NCBI GenBank assembly: GCA_024305745.1
Contig: JAHRBS010000013.1
Span: 1,798,001 to 1,862,000 of the forward strand
DNA length: 64,000 bases
Origin: Polyporus tsugae
Lineage: Eukaryota > Basidiomycota > Agaricomycetes > Polyporales > Polyporaceae
Direction: 5' to 3'
The notes beneath the pieces are model-generated. The model did not search any database, had not been told where the DNA came from, and saw only the letters and a list, made by a program, of their open reading frames with translations. Below, piece after piece: positions 43,596 to 55,816 of the stretch; position 1 is the stretch's first letter, and each line of letters begins with the position of its first letter. A program made the translations under genes and the position numbers.

Positions 43596-44798
43596 CTACG
43601 CGGCATCTTCGCTGAGCAGGACGTATTCGCGCACAGACTCGCCGAATTTGATCACTAGAGAGGAGTCGGTGTAAGGTACACACGGAGACGAGGGCATAAG
43701 GTTTGATCTTACCATCACCGAGCATGACTTCGAAGTACCGGGATGTCGGGATCGGGGAGTCGTTGACAATGGTTCCGTTCGTAGACTCTAGGTCAATTAT
43801 GAAGGGCCTGAAAATACGGAAGAGCCAATAATCAGGCGAGTAAAATTGGACGAATAGGGCAAGAGCACTCACTTGATGGAGGATTTTACGTCGCCAAACT
43901 CGTTCTTCTCCTGCACTTGACGATCTGCAAGGACTTCAACAGCACGACAATGATACAGCGGGTATGACTACGCACATTGGATGACAGCGTGCTGTTTCGA
44001 ACATGATGGGTGGTCGATTGGTATGTCTACGACAGCCTTGTCCCTCCCGATCAGATACGCGCTCTGTCGTTGAATGTGTAACAGATCTATCCTCACATGA
44101 GACCCAACTGGTTAGAAATATAGCGGTGGAACAAGCGCGACGAGGAAACACACACCGACTTGTTCCTTCCCCTTGAACACGTACAACCTCCAGCCAACAG
44201 CAGGCTTCCGTGCCTCCGGGGGCTCGTGGTACTTCAAGACCGTTTTCGTGCCATCCCCATGCTGCACCGTCTTCGTCGCCGCAGCGAGCAGACCCGAGTT
44301 GCCGAAGTTCGGTTTCGCCTTGTCCTCGGCGGCCTGCGAACGCGACCTCGAACGCGAATGCGACTCAGGCTTTGACGAGCGCGGACGCGGGGAAGCCGAG
44401 CGGCGGGAAGGTCCTGCACGTCTGTCGTCGCGGTCTGGGTCCCGATCTCGTCGGCGGTCATCGTCTCTGTCGCGCCGCCTGTCGTCCTCACGGCCGCGCC
44501 CTCCTCGCCCATACCCTCTATCCTCCTCTCTGTTTCTGTCCCCATTGAGGTAGCGGTCCCGATCCCCCTTCCCGTCCCTGTCCCTGTCCCTGTCCCTATC
44601 CCCATCTCCGCCTCTGTCTTGGGCAGTTCTTCTGGAGCCGAATGGCTCGCCCCTGCCTCTGCCATGCCCGCGTTCGGAGCCGCGGTGGGAGCCACCACGG
44701 TAGTCGTTGACGTTCTTGCGAGAGTAGCGATCTCTGCGGTCATCCCGGAAGCGCGACGAGTCGTCTTGAGCGCCTCGTCTTGGGGAATCGGGTGGCAT
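43596..44798 (-). CDS. FHA-domain protein, SNIP1/Pml1-like
   Basis: The N-terminal half is Arg/Asp-rich (MPPDSPRRGAQDDSSRFRDD, then long RD repeats and RS-type SRSRSRSQAAEDKAK). The C-terminal half is SNIP1-like: PNFGNSGLLAAATKTVQHGD, KTVLKYHEPPEARKPAVGWR then LYVFKG, SAYLIGRDKAVVDIPIDHPS with CSKQHAVIQ, PFIIDLESTNGTIVNDSPIP and SRYFEVMLGD, ending SVREYVLLSEDAA at the stop 43596-43598. The FHA motifs GRD, SxxH and NGT are all present. In yeast the homologue Pml1 is a subunit of the RES complex, which promotes pre-mRNA splicing and retention; human SNIP1 also acts in splicing. An intron-rich fungus would be expected to keep it. Six or so exons with short introns. Confidence 0.9.
44555..44606. 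repeat. Hexanucleotide repeat encoding Arg-Asp
   Basis: An imperfect (CCCTGT)n/(CCCCATCCC) run inside the first exon of the FHA gene, read on the minus strand as repeated Asp-Arg codons. It is probably length-polymorphic between strains. Confidence 0.75.
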
Positions 44799-45454
44799 GG
44801 CGCGTTAGAGACACGGGAAGGAAATACAGGAAGCAGGTAGGCTGAGGCTGAGGTCGCAGTCAGTGTCACAGTGGCAGGGGCGGACAAGAGTGTTGGCGTC
44901 GGCGCGGGCCGCTCGGGGGAATGCAGCAAGCGCTCATGAACGTGAAGCGCCACTGTGAGACAGGCGGTTGAACTCGGACTTGCACGCGACAGTAAAAATT
45001 ATGCTGAGAGCAGAATTCGAGAGAACTCCGTCATTTTGACACTTCAAGCTTTGCAAAGCCAGCTTCAACTTCCTTTGGCCGTCATGTCGGGGTATCTATA
45101 GGCTTAGAGGTCGGACACCGGTAATCACCCGCACCGGCGCTGGTGAGTTATTCCGATTCTGCCTCGAGAGGAATGCTTCCGTGGGTACAACGTGGCCACA
45201 GGAAGCGCAAGGCGATGGCATTACTAGGGACTTATTTGATGCCCTACGTAAGTCATGCATCTTCTCAATTACATACATACATTGAATATGGCGTCATGCA
45301 GTAGGATAAAATGTGTCAAGATACAAATACAACCCGGCACGGAGTCAGGAGACACGCAACACGCTTCCTGAACAAACCCCAAGAGATCATAAAGTTATCA
45401 AGAACGTCGAATGGTCGTAATCCGCAAGCAAGATGGGGTGGAGCGATCACGCCC
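44799..45454. other. Intergenic stretch (FHA gene promoter / lipase 3' end)
   Basis: Both neighbours are on the minus strand. The stretch holds the FHA-gene promoter and the lipase 3' flank. No gene is seen. Confidence 0.5.
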
Positions 45455-46662
45455 TCAAGTGCAGAAGATCGTACCGAGACTGATGCCCTCGTAGGGGCCG
45501 ATGTGATTGAAGATGTTGCCCACCAAGATGTTCGGGACGGTCTTGATCGTGCACTCCTCGTCCGACGAGTCATCGTCGCCGCTGCACGCGACGGCGTTGC
45601 CGGGAGAGACCAGATGGATCTCGCCATGCGGGTGCTTGAAGCCGAGGAAGCGACCGGGGACGATGGGGACCAAGTCGTCCTCGTTGTTAATGCGGACGAA
45701 ATCCGGGACCTGGGCACAGATGGTGAGTCTCGTGCCCAACGTGAGATTGAACGAGACTTATGACAGACCTTGGAGTCGAAGAGGGCCGCATAGTCTGAGT
45801 TGCCGACGCGCGGGGTGCCATAGGTGACGGATTTGATATGGATGGACGAGGGCAAGTTGAGGGTGAGGAACAGCGAATCGAGCTGAGCGAGTGCGCCTCC
45901 GAGCGAGTGGCCGACCTAAGCAGGATGGAGTATAGGTGAGCGAGTTTTGTCGCCGACGGGACGAACACCGAGTCCAGGGCAGAAGACTGTAGTACTCACC
46001 GTGATGACCTGTTTGGCGCCGGTTGTAGAAATCAGCTTCTTGACCTCAGCCAGGATCTGCGGGGCCGTCTTGGCGTGCTCATCGAGGAAACCATCGTGCG
46101 CTTGGACATTCGACTCCACGCCAGGGAAAAGCGTGGTATCCAGGTCCTGGAGGAAGAAGTTGGCGTCCGTGAGATCAGACTCGCTGTGAAACGTCGGACG
46201 CCCGTTCAGTACGTTCCCTTCTCCAGTTTCGTCCATACGAGAACTTACAGCGCAACAGGATCGGTGCCTTCGTGGCCCACCACGACAGATTTCTGGTCTG
46301 GCCAAAATCCAACGAAGACTGTGCAACAAAAGGACGACCATCTCGGTCAACCCAGGACATGAAACCCGCGTGGCAGCCAACGCGCCAACGCAGAGGACAA
46401 ACCACTTACAGGTTTGGATGGCGTTCCCGTCACCGCCCACCAACGACGGCTGGAATGTGGGGTTGGCTTCGCAGGCCTCCCCGCAGTCCCAGTCCTGGAG
46501 CTTGTCGGCACCGCAGTACGCCGCGCGAGCGAACTGGGTGAACGGCGTGAATCTCGCGAGGTTCGAGGCCGACAGGGCCGACACCGACCTCTTCGAGGTG
46601 GGGAGGGCGAGCGAGGCCGACGCCAGGGCCAGGACAGCGGCAGCAGTGGTGTAGAAACGCAT
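45455..46662 (-). CDS. Secreted class 3 lipase
   Basis: An alpha/beta-hydrolase of the Lipase_3 family that cleaves triacylglycerols or related esters outside the cell. A signal peptide MRFYTTAAAVLALASASLAL is followed by PTSKR, a possible Kex2-type cleavage site. The mature part has ARFTPFTQFARAAYCGADKL, DWDCGEACEANP (likely disulfides), the oxyanion-region motif FVGFWPDQKSVVVGHEGTDP, AHDGFLDEHAKTAPQILAEV, the nucleophile elbow ITVGHSLGGALAQLDSLFLT, SVTYGTPRVGNSDYAALFDS, VPDFVRINNEDDLVPIVPGR with the catalytic Asp, and NHIGPYEGISLGTIFC with the likely catalytic His. The stop is at 45455-45457 and the ATG at 46662-46660. About five exons. All triad residues are present. Confidence 0.92.
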
Positions 46663-49600
46663 GGCTATCGTCGAGGGGGTGCGAGCGGAGCAGAGCGTGC
46701 AAGGTCCGTGCCAGGGTATACACGGTCAAGCCGGTGGTCCTTGTTGCAGGCCTCTTCCGGAGTCGGTGGCGAGAGCGGGCGAGGGACTGCAACGAGGAGG
46801 ACAAGGATCCCGCCAGTGAATCCAGTGGTTATTAAGTATGAGCACGACCAGGTGCAACGATCCAAACTAAAAGGAGAGGCAAAGATCGGGACGACGCTAG
46901 TGGAAAAGCCTGCCACGGGATCGGCGAAGACCGCGAGGTCAGCTCGTGAGGGGAACCTGGGGAAGGATCGCGGAGTGCTAGTGGAGAGGGACGGTTGGTC
47001 CTGAGGACACCGCGAGCGTGTGGAATATAGCACAGGGACCTGGCTCGGACATCACGGTGTCGCCGCAGCATGCTGGCTGGATTCATATTTGCAAGATGGC
47101 CGGGAGGTTGCTACAACCGGGGCTGATGGTGACAGCGAAGAGGCTGCTCAGCGCTCAGCCGGCATTCAGGGAATTGCATCCCCACACCTAACCAGCGCGC
47201 GTCGCACTTTGATACACTGCACTGGTCTCCAGGTCACTGGGCGTGCCGCAGGTTGAACTTGTGTCACTGTGGACTTACTGATGTCTGCGGCGCGTTGCGA
47301 AACCCATACGTGGATGCTTCCTGCATGTCTGAACGGCCTCAAGGGTCGACCGCTGATGCCATTCGGTTCGTACCGCGACAGAAGTTCAAGGAGCGGTCCC
47401 GACGATGTGGAGGGTGTCCAACCGGGGGAACATTCATTGGCATTTACCGTTTTAATGGTGCCGCCAGGGGGATCTGCTGGCAGCAACCATACGGTCTCTG
47501 TGGTCACGACACTTCACGACGCCGTGAGAACTGGGACGAAGCAGATGGTCAAGGAGCCCCATGATTCGCCCATGCATGGGCGTGCACTGATTGTCATACT
47601 GATGATGCATGATGCTTTGATCACCACATTTCTGGAGCCCCGCACGACCGCGCCTCGGCTGTGCGACACTGCAACCGCTTGGCGACCGCTACTCACCTTT
47701 CTAGATCTGTTCGCTTGATCACATACTTTGGTCCACCGGTAGGAGCCACCGGTGGCAGGTGCTTGAGCGCTGCTCAATGCCTATAGCGCTCGCATTGATT
47801 GCGAGCTTACTTTGACCTCGTTCCGCGAATGAACTCAGTGGACATCGTATGCACTGTTCACCCAAACATCATAGCAAATCACAGATAACAAGCTTGCGAC
47901 TTGAAGGGGACTCCGCATTTCTACGGATGGGAGTATATTACGGATGCGCCATGCAGTATTAAAATCGGAGTATAATCACGACAACAAGTCATCGTTGACA
48001 TATTTCATGGCTAGCGGACTATATAACATATGATAGGCGCAATATTCTGTTCCCCCTCCCGCCAACCTCCCGCGACATCGGCGTCCTAAGTAGAAGCGTT
48101 CCTCGGAATCCCGGCCCGCTCGCGGTGGCCCGCCTCCACCGTTCCCTTATCCGACCATGCCGCCCGGCGTTGAGTAGCCCAGATCAAAAGCGGCCCTGCA
48201 CATGTCGTAAGGCGCAGACAAGCCCGAGGAGTCGAAGCAGCAGTCCGAAGACGTTCGAGGATGACCTGGGTGCGGCGGCGGCCACTATGGCGGATGCTGT
48301 TAATTAAGACGGTTGGACCACGACAAGTACGTACACTGCACCCGCTCAAGTCTTGCCAGAGACTTGTGGGCGTCGATGTCACACGCTAGGCGATCCTGAC
48401 ATGGCATCTACGGTTCACAGCTCGCGGTGGGATGTCCCAGTGGCGATCGTGCAAAGTGTGTTCGCAGGCTGACATCAGGCGAAGCACATGGAAGTGAGAT
48501 GCAGGCGCAACTCAGCCAAGGGTGAAGTGGCAAAATCGCCAGGGAAGTGGGAGTCGACGACTGCGAGCGCCATTCGAGCATCTTCTCTCTCGCCACGCGC
48601 TGGATTGCAAGCTTGGGTCTGACGTCAGCCGCGGCGAAGACGACTTCGTGGGACAGCTGCCATCGTATGTTCGACATTCCAACCCCGCCAGCGAGCCTGC
48701 CGTGCACGGTGCCGGCCAAAACCACTCGGTTCGCAGAAGCTGCAGACGCACCGGGGGCTACGCGGCGGGCGTGAACATTCGAGGCCCTACAGCGAGGGTG
48801 CCGAGCTCTGTTGGAGTCCCGCGACAATACATGCCCCGAGCCTTGTTGCGCGGCTTGCCGAGGAAGAAGAAGTTGGGGGGGGGAGCGCAATAAAGACATA
48901 CAAGTCATGAGCGATCCACGCCCGTTCTATTGTCGCCGCGGGGGCCATTCGCACGGTGATTCTGTTACGGTACATACATACGCGTGTCTCCCACCCCCAC
49001 TCGCGCGCCATATCAAGCACCTTGTGACTTCCAGCCGCGGAAGGGCAGTCCTCGCTGGGGTCGTGCATTACGTCCCAATACTGCGCGCGGCTGGGCCCCT
49101 CCCACACGGTGCCCGAGATGGCGGTACTCACTCATTAACGGTCGAGGAATCTTGATCGCCGTAGATAGCGTTCCGCTCCGCCCGCCTTCTCTCCGCAGAG
49201 ACGATGACGAGCGACACTGATTGGAGAAGGGGGCCTACCTTTGCTGGCGATTCGATTGTTCTCTTGACTTGTCTGGACTAGCAGATCGAATCAAGGCTTC
49301 TGAGCAGAGTCAGGATGGAAGGATGGCCCCAGCGCCTCGTCCCAGGCTAACATACCGAGCGCGTAGCGCTCCAAACTTCTTGGATGACACCAGCCGGAGT
49401 CCGATGTTCGAGGCGGGGCGGGGGGTAGCTGGATCGGGGACGAGAGCAGCGAAGACTCAGCGGGGAAAGTTCTGATATGGGGAGGGAGCTTACCAGTGAG
49501 AAGAACATGTGCAGAATGTTCATATGCGTCGACCGAGTCGGACATATCGTTCAGCGCGGGAGCCGCTTCGGGCGTTCTGAACGTGACGTTGACGTGAACT

Positions 49601-51132
49601 GTATGCATGGAACGCGAAGATCTCGCAAGAGCGACAACGTCGGCAGGAATTGAGCAGCAGGTTACATTTGATGAGGGAGGACGTGTTCCGAAGGAAAGCC
49701 ATCAGGAGAGGGAGAAAGAAAGCATCTTACCGTGGATGGAGCAGGGAAGGTGAGAACGCGGTTCGAAGCGCGAACTGGAGAGGCAGAAGGTGACAGGCCT
49801 GGAGTGCGGAAAGCCGCTAGACCATCCAGAGGAAGTCGAAGGGTCTGGGATGGCCCGCGCGCTCCCACCATGTTTTGATAGACGGTTCCCGTTGCCGAAC
49901 GAGAACAGCGACTATTCTCCGGCAACGAATGGGGACAGGCGAGAGGGTGGGCAAGCGCGAGCCATGGTGCCATGCACATGTCGGCATAACCTTACTCGCG
50001 CACGCGCATCCAATCACAAGCTCACCATGCCGGTCAGTAGCCATTGGTCGAACGTTGACGTTGAATAGGGAAGCGGAGCGGCCGCGTCAGTGACGTGGAA
50101 CTTGGGACAACGGCTGGGGGAGGCTTAGGCTGGGGAAGGGGGCCGCGTGCGGGGGCTTTAGGGAGGTAAGAGAATATACGAGACTGGGAGCGAGGCGATG
50201 GAAATATAGCATGTGTGGGCGATGCCACCTGGGGGTGTGATGGGATGGATGGTCGGCAGAAGCCGCAGATTGGAGGGCGAGATGGATGAAGAGAAGGCAG
50301 GGAGGGAAGAGGGTCGGACTCTGGGAGCAGGCTCTGGACATGGAGAGCCTGGAGATGAACGGGGCGAGTGGCGCGGAGACATTGACCACGTCATGACACG
50401 GGGAGGGTACGAGATAGAGACGAACCGGATATGCCCCATCGATCGAAAGAAGACGGGCAAAAATTTCAGCCAGAACAAGGTTCTCAGAAGAGAGTTAATG
50501 GGATTCGAGTTCGAGCGAAGCCACTCTTGACCAGGCGGATCTCGGTTCGGCCCGCAGGGGGCGTCAGCCGGAGAGGCTGCTCCACCGTGGAGGCAAGGCC
50601 TCGTGGGACGGAGTGGGGTGCGTGGAGGGTTGGCCACTGCAGAAGACGAGCTGCGAGTGGTCGCGAGCGGGAGAAGGACTCCGAGGAGAGGGAGGCAAAC
50701 TGAGGGAAGTTTAAAACATGGGCGGGTGGAGGGAGGAGGAGAACAGCGCGGGACGCTTCCCCGCCGCTTCCGAGGGTTAATTGCGCGTTACATAATAGCA
50801 TCTAGAAAATGAGGAAACTAACCCGAACGAAACGAGTGTGTGTATTCAAATATGGACGTCGCTTCCTTCTCGCCGGCGAGATGTTATTTATCCAATCGCA
50901 CCCCGCTCCGTCTTGTCTCTCCCAGTCCACACCCAACCGCGGACCCCCCGACGCGCACCCACCATCCCCGCCATCCCGCCCCCGAGCATATGCGCTGCTA
51001 ACACCTTCTTACAGCACCCGGGCCTTGCGCTTCCTCCTCCCACCACTCGTCACATATTTGCCCGGCGGGTGCTGTACCAAACGCTAAACTCGATTCAGAA
51101 CCTTCGCCGCCTTCTTATTTGCCTAGTTCGCC
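46663..51132. other. 4.5 kb gene-poor region
   Basis: Between the lipase start and the Zn2Cys6 regulator. The first few hundred bases are the lipase promoter. Many open frames of 60-170 codons exist on both strands (for example 47269-47718, 48408-48908, 50158-50637), but none shows a domain, plausible splicing or fungal codon texture that I trust. The region around 50840-51110 is CT-rich and belongs to the downstream promoter. It could hold long 5' UTR exons or non-coding RNA for the regulator, or a decayed gene. Confidence 0.45.
50892..50896 (+). promoter_or_regulatory. CCAAT box upstream of the Zn2Cys6 gene
   Basis: TTATTTATCCAATCGC lies about 240 bp upstream of the ATG at 51133, followed by a CT-rich tract (50905-51110). 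CCAAT plus a pyrimidine-rich tract is a common fungal promoter layout. Confidence 0.45.
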
Positions 51133-54100
51133 ATGTCCGGCGGCCTCCCCTATCCTCTCTCCAACAATCGCGCTGCCTACTCCAGTGACCACTCTCCGAC
51201 ATACCCGTCGGCTCAGGCCAACCCCCAATACCCCTACCCTTCGTTCCCCGCTAGAAGCGCGGCCTTCGACACTAATCATGGGAGGATAGACGCGCCTGGA
51301 ACGTCCTCGTCGCTCTCTGGTATGTTCCACCACGCCGACCATGATCCGCAGCAACAGTACGCTCGCCCGGCTCATCCTTCCGACGCGTATTCACACCCCC
51401 AAGGTCACGGGCAGCAACGGGAGCACCTATGGCAATACCCCCATCCAGTCGCGGACCCCCCGCGTGCGCGTCTTGACCATCCTAGTCTCGATACGAATCT
51501 CGCGAGGGAATATCAGAGCTCCATGGTTCACGCCTCCGTCGGGAGCACCTCCCATGGACACAATATCCTGGCAAACCCATCTCCTACCTCTCACAGGCTA
51601 ACCGCCTCGGCATCCGGGACGGGCCGCTCGCGACGAGAGAAGCCTCGACTCGAGTTGGCCCCGGATCAGCCTCTGACTACCCAGGGGAAACCCCGGACCC
51701 GTGTGTACGTTGCATGTGCTCAGTGGTAAGTTTCCCTCGCTATATGCGCGATGTCAGAGGGTGCTTACGCCTTACGACCACCTAGCCGAGGCAGAAAAAT
51801 TCGCTGCGATGGAGCGAAACCTATCTGCCACAACTGCAGCCGTAGGACCGAGAACCCTCACATCTGCACGTACGACACTGCGCCCAAGCGACGTGGTCCC
51901 GACCGAGTCCCTGGAGCACGGCAACGTGCTGCAGGGAGCAATGGCGATAAGCCTACAAGGCGACGAAGGCGTCCACCTCAGGACGGCGCAGATCAGCTAT
52001 TCGTGGCTTCGCAGAGCGTACCTGTTAGCCCAGCGGACGCGAAGTCGAATCCATTCAGCCCGACGACTCAGACCTTCTTGTCCGACGCACCTGCCCCTCA
52101 CCCAGACAACCTGACCATTATCCAGGAGGTCGGGCCCGGCCAGTATACCAGACACCGTCATGGTTTACCTGAGTCCGACCGAGCTTCGATGTCCGGAAGC
52201 GTCCTGTCACACTACCCCCACTCGCACACCCTCGTAGGTTCATCAGCTTCGTTAGCTGACATCAGCGCCTCGACTCACCCTGCGCACATAGACCCAAGCG
52301 GCGGCTTGTGAAGCGCTGTCGCTCGGGTCCCCTCTGTCCGACACTCCCGCCGCTCCCCTCGGTTATCCAACAGGCGCGCACGACCCACACGGACGCCCTC
52401 TTAGTCGATTCACAGCCACGGACCACCAGTATGGTTATGACGATAGTGGTGCGGGGGAAGAGGAGGACAAGAGCGTGGTGATCGCAAGGGACCCTGACCT
52501 CCAGTTTACCCGCGAGACGTGGTGGGATGCGCTCCTTTCCCTCTACGCGAGCGAGCATGGCAATGGGCAGCAGTTCTACATGGCACCGGCGACAGCTTCG
52601 GGCATGCGGGAGACGACAACCACAAGGGTCACTGTGGATCTTCGCTTCATCTTTCGTGCATCCCCGCATTGGCTACACTTCATCAACCTCCCGCGGTTCT
52701 TCGGTTCTCTCCTCGATCCGCATGCACGCCACAGTATCCAGCCAAGCTTGATCCTGGGCGCGCTCGCGCTTTCTACCTTTTTTAGAAGCCATGAAGGGGA
52801 GCTTGGGTCGAGGGGCAGGGAAAGGGCGATGACGCTTCGGGACCAAGCCCAGAGTGCGTTGGAAGCGAGTTTGAATTCGCGATGGGTTGACCATGGCCTT
52901 GTTCAAGCCGCATGGGTGAGTGGTTATCTCTTTTTCCTTGCTATCATGAGCCGACGTTGACGTGAAGTTTCACGGCGGGTTTTCAAGCTCCTCGCATTCT
53001 TTGAAATCTGTGCGCATCCACTGCATTCCACCGCTCGCGTCCGCTCGTCCATGGACTGGCTCGACTCTCTGCTGCGGAGCCTAAACCTCCTGGCATTGGA
53101 CGCAGGAAACCCTCTTACGTCCGTGTTCACTTCCGCTGTCCCCACCATCCCATCCAGCTCACCAAGACGGCTCCGACGACCGTCTCCTGAACGCATTCCT
53201 CCTTCACCGGCCCAAGAATCGATGGCGGTTCATGAGTGGTCGCCTGTAGCTACCCACCCACCTATGACACTCCCTTTGACTCCACGGTTTCCTGACGCCC
53301 AACTATTCACCGCTCACACGCAACCACCGGCTCAATCTTTTCCTCATTCCCATACCCATGCGGAGAACCAACCTTCCGGCGCCGCGAACCCCTCATCCTG
53401 CAATTGCATCACGTTCACGCTCGGTCATTCCTGGGGCATGATTCAAGAATTCGCACCGTTGTGGGATATGACACCTACCTGGCAAAGCGAATGGACTGAA
53501 AGCGATATCCGCAGGGAGGAGTGCCGGCGCCTCGTCTGGAGCAGCGTCATGCTCAGCGCTGGCCATAGTTCGTATACGGCCGCGCGCTCGGAGGACGACG
53601 TGCAACAGCTGTTCTTAATGGATCCAAGAAATGTGAGTGCCCCACCAGCCTTCGCCATCGTAATATTTTGACCGTGTTTCATCATGCGCGTTTGCTCGAC
53701 CGGTAGTACGCGCTCCTTTTTCCCGGCGAATCACTCGACTACGTCGACGATGCGCCCGACACTCCGCCACCGTCCAAGGATTCCGTTTGGGCACTATACA
53801 TGCGCGCCATGCTGCTGTGGAACAGCTGCATTCAAATCCGCACCGACAACAGAATACCAGAAGCCGACAAGGCGCAGTTTGCGCTCACGGCGTGGACGGA
53901 GATCGACACCATCGAAGATGCGTTGGGAAGGCATACCTGCGGCATCGAGCGATCCTTCCTCTTCCAGGGTCGGGAGCTCCTGTTCAAGTAAGTTTTTAAG
54001 TAATGTTCTGTTCGCATTGAGCTCAAACTGACTGTTTGTTTGACTGCTTCTGCTTTCTCGTCGTGCTCGGTTCCGCCCTGCTTCGATCGCCATGGATGCG

Positions 54101-55057
54101 CATGTATGCGTATTGGATGTGTGACCGACCGCGATCTCGGCCAACGTACCTCGCACCGAACTGCGCTCGTGACCTCCAGTTCCCGGATGGTCATCGCGTA
54201 CGAATTCCAACGGTGTTTGCCACAACCCACAGAGTACGTAATCTTTTTTGTTTCCTTCGCGACGAGCTGTCGCAGTTGTGGGTGATCATGGTGTACTGAT
54301 GTGTGGGATTGTAGGCACGACAATATATTGTTCTACCGGCAGAAAGCGGAGGAATGGCGTAAGTGTTCGAGCCGCACATTTTCCGGACGTACCACTGATC
54401 ATCACGTCTCGGGCACATCCTTCTCTTCTCCCCTGAATGACTGCAATCGGACTCGCAGTGACGCACCAGGCTATTCTTGCTAAACGCCTCGTCCATGCGG
54501 ATTACGGCTCCCTCACTGGCCTGCCCACCGCGGATCTGACCAAACGGCCGTTCTTGCTATTCTGGTTTATGGCTCTTATTGAGAGGTACGTGTTCAACTT
54601 GAATGTCTTGTTGTTTGTAAAGCGCGTGCCTGACTGTACATCATTTCCTGTACCCTTTTTTTGTCACCGCCGGTCTCGTCGGGGCCGCGTGCCTTGATTC
54701 TCTTTCTCTCGGCCTCCGATGAACGTGCGCTTCTCACGTGCATTCGGCTTGCGCATTTAGAGCGTTGACGCTCTGGTCGTACGATCGGTCTCTTGTCTTC
54801 GCGCTCGATGTCGCGAAGGCGCTTTCGCAGCCGGTGGAATACCTCATGACGCTGTGGCCTTGTGCAGGTACGTTCGTGACACGGCGCCTGGCGCACGGCT
54901 ATTGTGTGAGCTGACCGACGCTTCTCTTCCGTTCGCAGAGCAGCGCCGTCGATGGGATGACCTGCAAGGGAAGCTGAACAACTCGGTTTTTGTGGCTGCT
55001 GTTCCTGTCCCTCCCCCCGCCGTCGCCATCCCACAACCACTATCCGTGCCCGTATAG
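51133..55057 (+). CDS. Zn2Cys6 fungal-specific transcription factor
   Basis: A long first exon encodes a disordered region (MSGGLPYPLSNNRAAYSSDH, then Pro/His/Gln/Ser-rich). The DNA-binding cluster spans the first intron: RVYVACAQ joined to CRGRKIRCDGAKPICHNCSR and then RTENPHICTYD, with the six cysteines of a binuclear zinc cluster. After a basic linker (RRRRRPPQD) come the segments of a fungal transcription-factor domain: TRETWWDALLSLYASEHGNG, FRASPHWLHFINLPRFFGSL, SLILGALALSTFFRSHEGEL, LLAFFEICAHPLHSTARVRS, ITFTLGHSWGMIQEFAPLWD, EECRRLVWSSVMLSAGHSSY, and ALLFPGESLDYVDDAPDTPP. Later exons are short and their joints are less certain; the end AIPQPLSVPV with the stop at 55055-55057 is plausible. 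Target genes are not deducible. Confidence 0.85.
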
Positions 55058-55816
55058 GGCGGGATTCACCCACGATAAGAACTTCCTACATGTTGTCGCC
55101 CATAGGAAGTTCGCGACGATCGACCCCACGCTTCCCTCGTTCCAAAGGGAATCTTTCTGGATTTCGACCCCTTGCTGTGTTGTGACTCGGATGTGTTTGT
55201 ATTGCTTTCTGGTGCGTTCGCTTTGCTTTCGTCTGGGGATTTCGGATACTTTATACCTTGTGTATTGTTTTGGTTTGTTATGCGCACATACCCTACTGCG
55301 TTTTTATCTTCCAGTGTCCACACGGACTGGCAAACACGGTCCCCTTGTCTACTATTCCCATATCTTATGCTACTTCTAGCACATGATGTGCTCTCCTAGT
55401 TTCTTTGTCTCACGATAATCTCTTTACTTTATTCCACTCCATACGTTCACTCGGGACTTCGATGGATTGTATTACTTACCTCTGGTTTCAAGTTATATGC
55501 TAAGTGTATCCCGCATTTCAATTGCACGCTTGTTTGTAGTATACAATCAGACCCGTACTGTAGAGCTTTTCAATCTGATACACCCGCTCTCTCTCTCCCC
55601 CGAGGTTGCTTTGTTTTGGACTTTCCCCCTTCTGGATGGCTTCGGGCTGCGAGAGAAGTCGATCAGGGCGTCTAATCTGCCCCATCACCGTGTGACGAGC
55701 GCCTGCGTATATTTCTGCTCCTAATCGGGTGTGCACCTCTCTCCCTCTTTCTTGTCTCTATCCACCATCGACGCCCCCCCAGCTCATCGGAGCATCCTAA
55801 ACACCACAGCATCACC
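55058..55816. other. Intergenic stretch (Zn2Cys6 gene 3' flank / CHFR promoter)
   Basis: AT-richer and T-rich sequence (GTTTGTATTGC, TGTATTGTTTTGG near 55260), compatible with 3' UTR, then a CT-rich stretch near 55735-55765 before the next ATG. No gene is seen. Confidence 0.5.

Noticed and set aside
47269..47718. 149-codon plus-strand frame in the gene-poor region
   Set aside because: No domain, no promoter or splice context; could be chance in GC-rich DNA.
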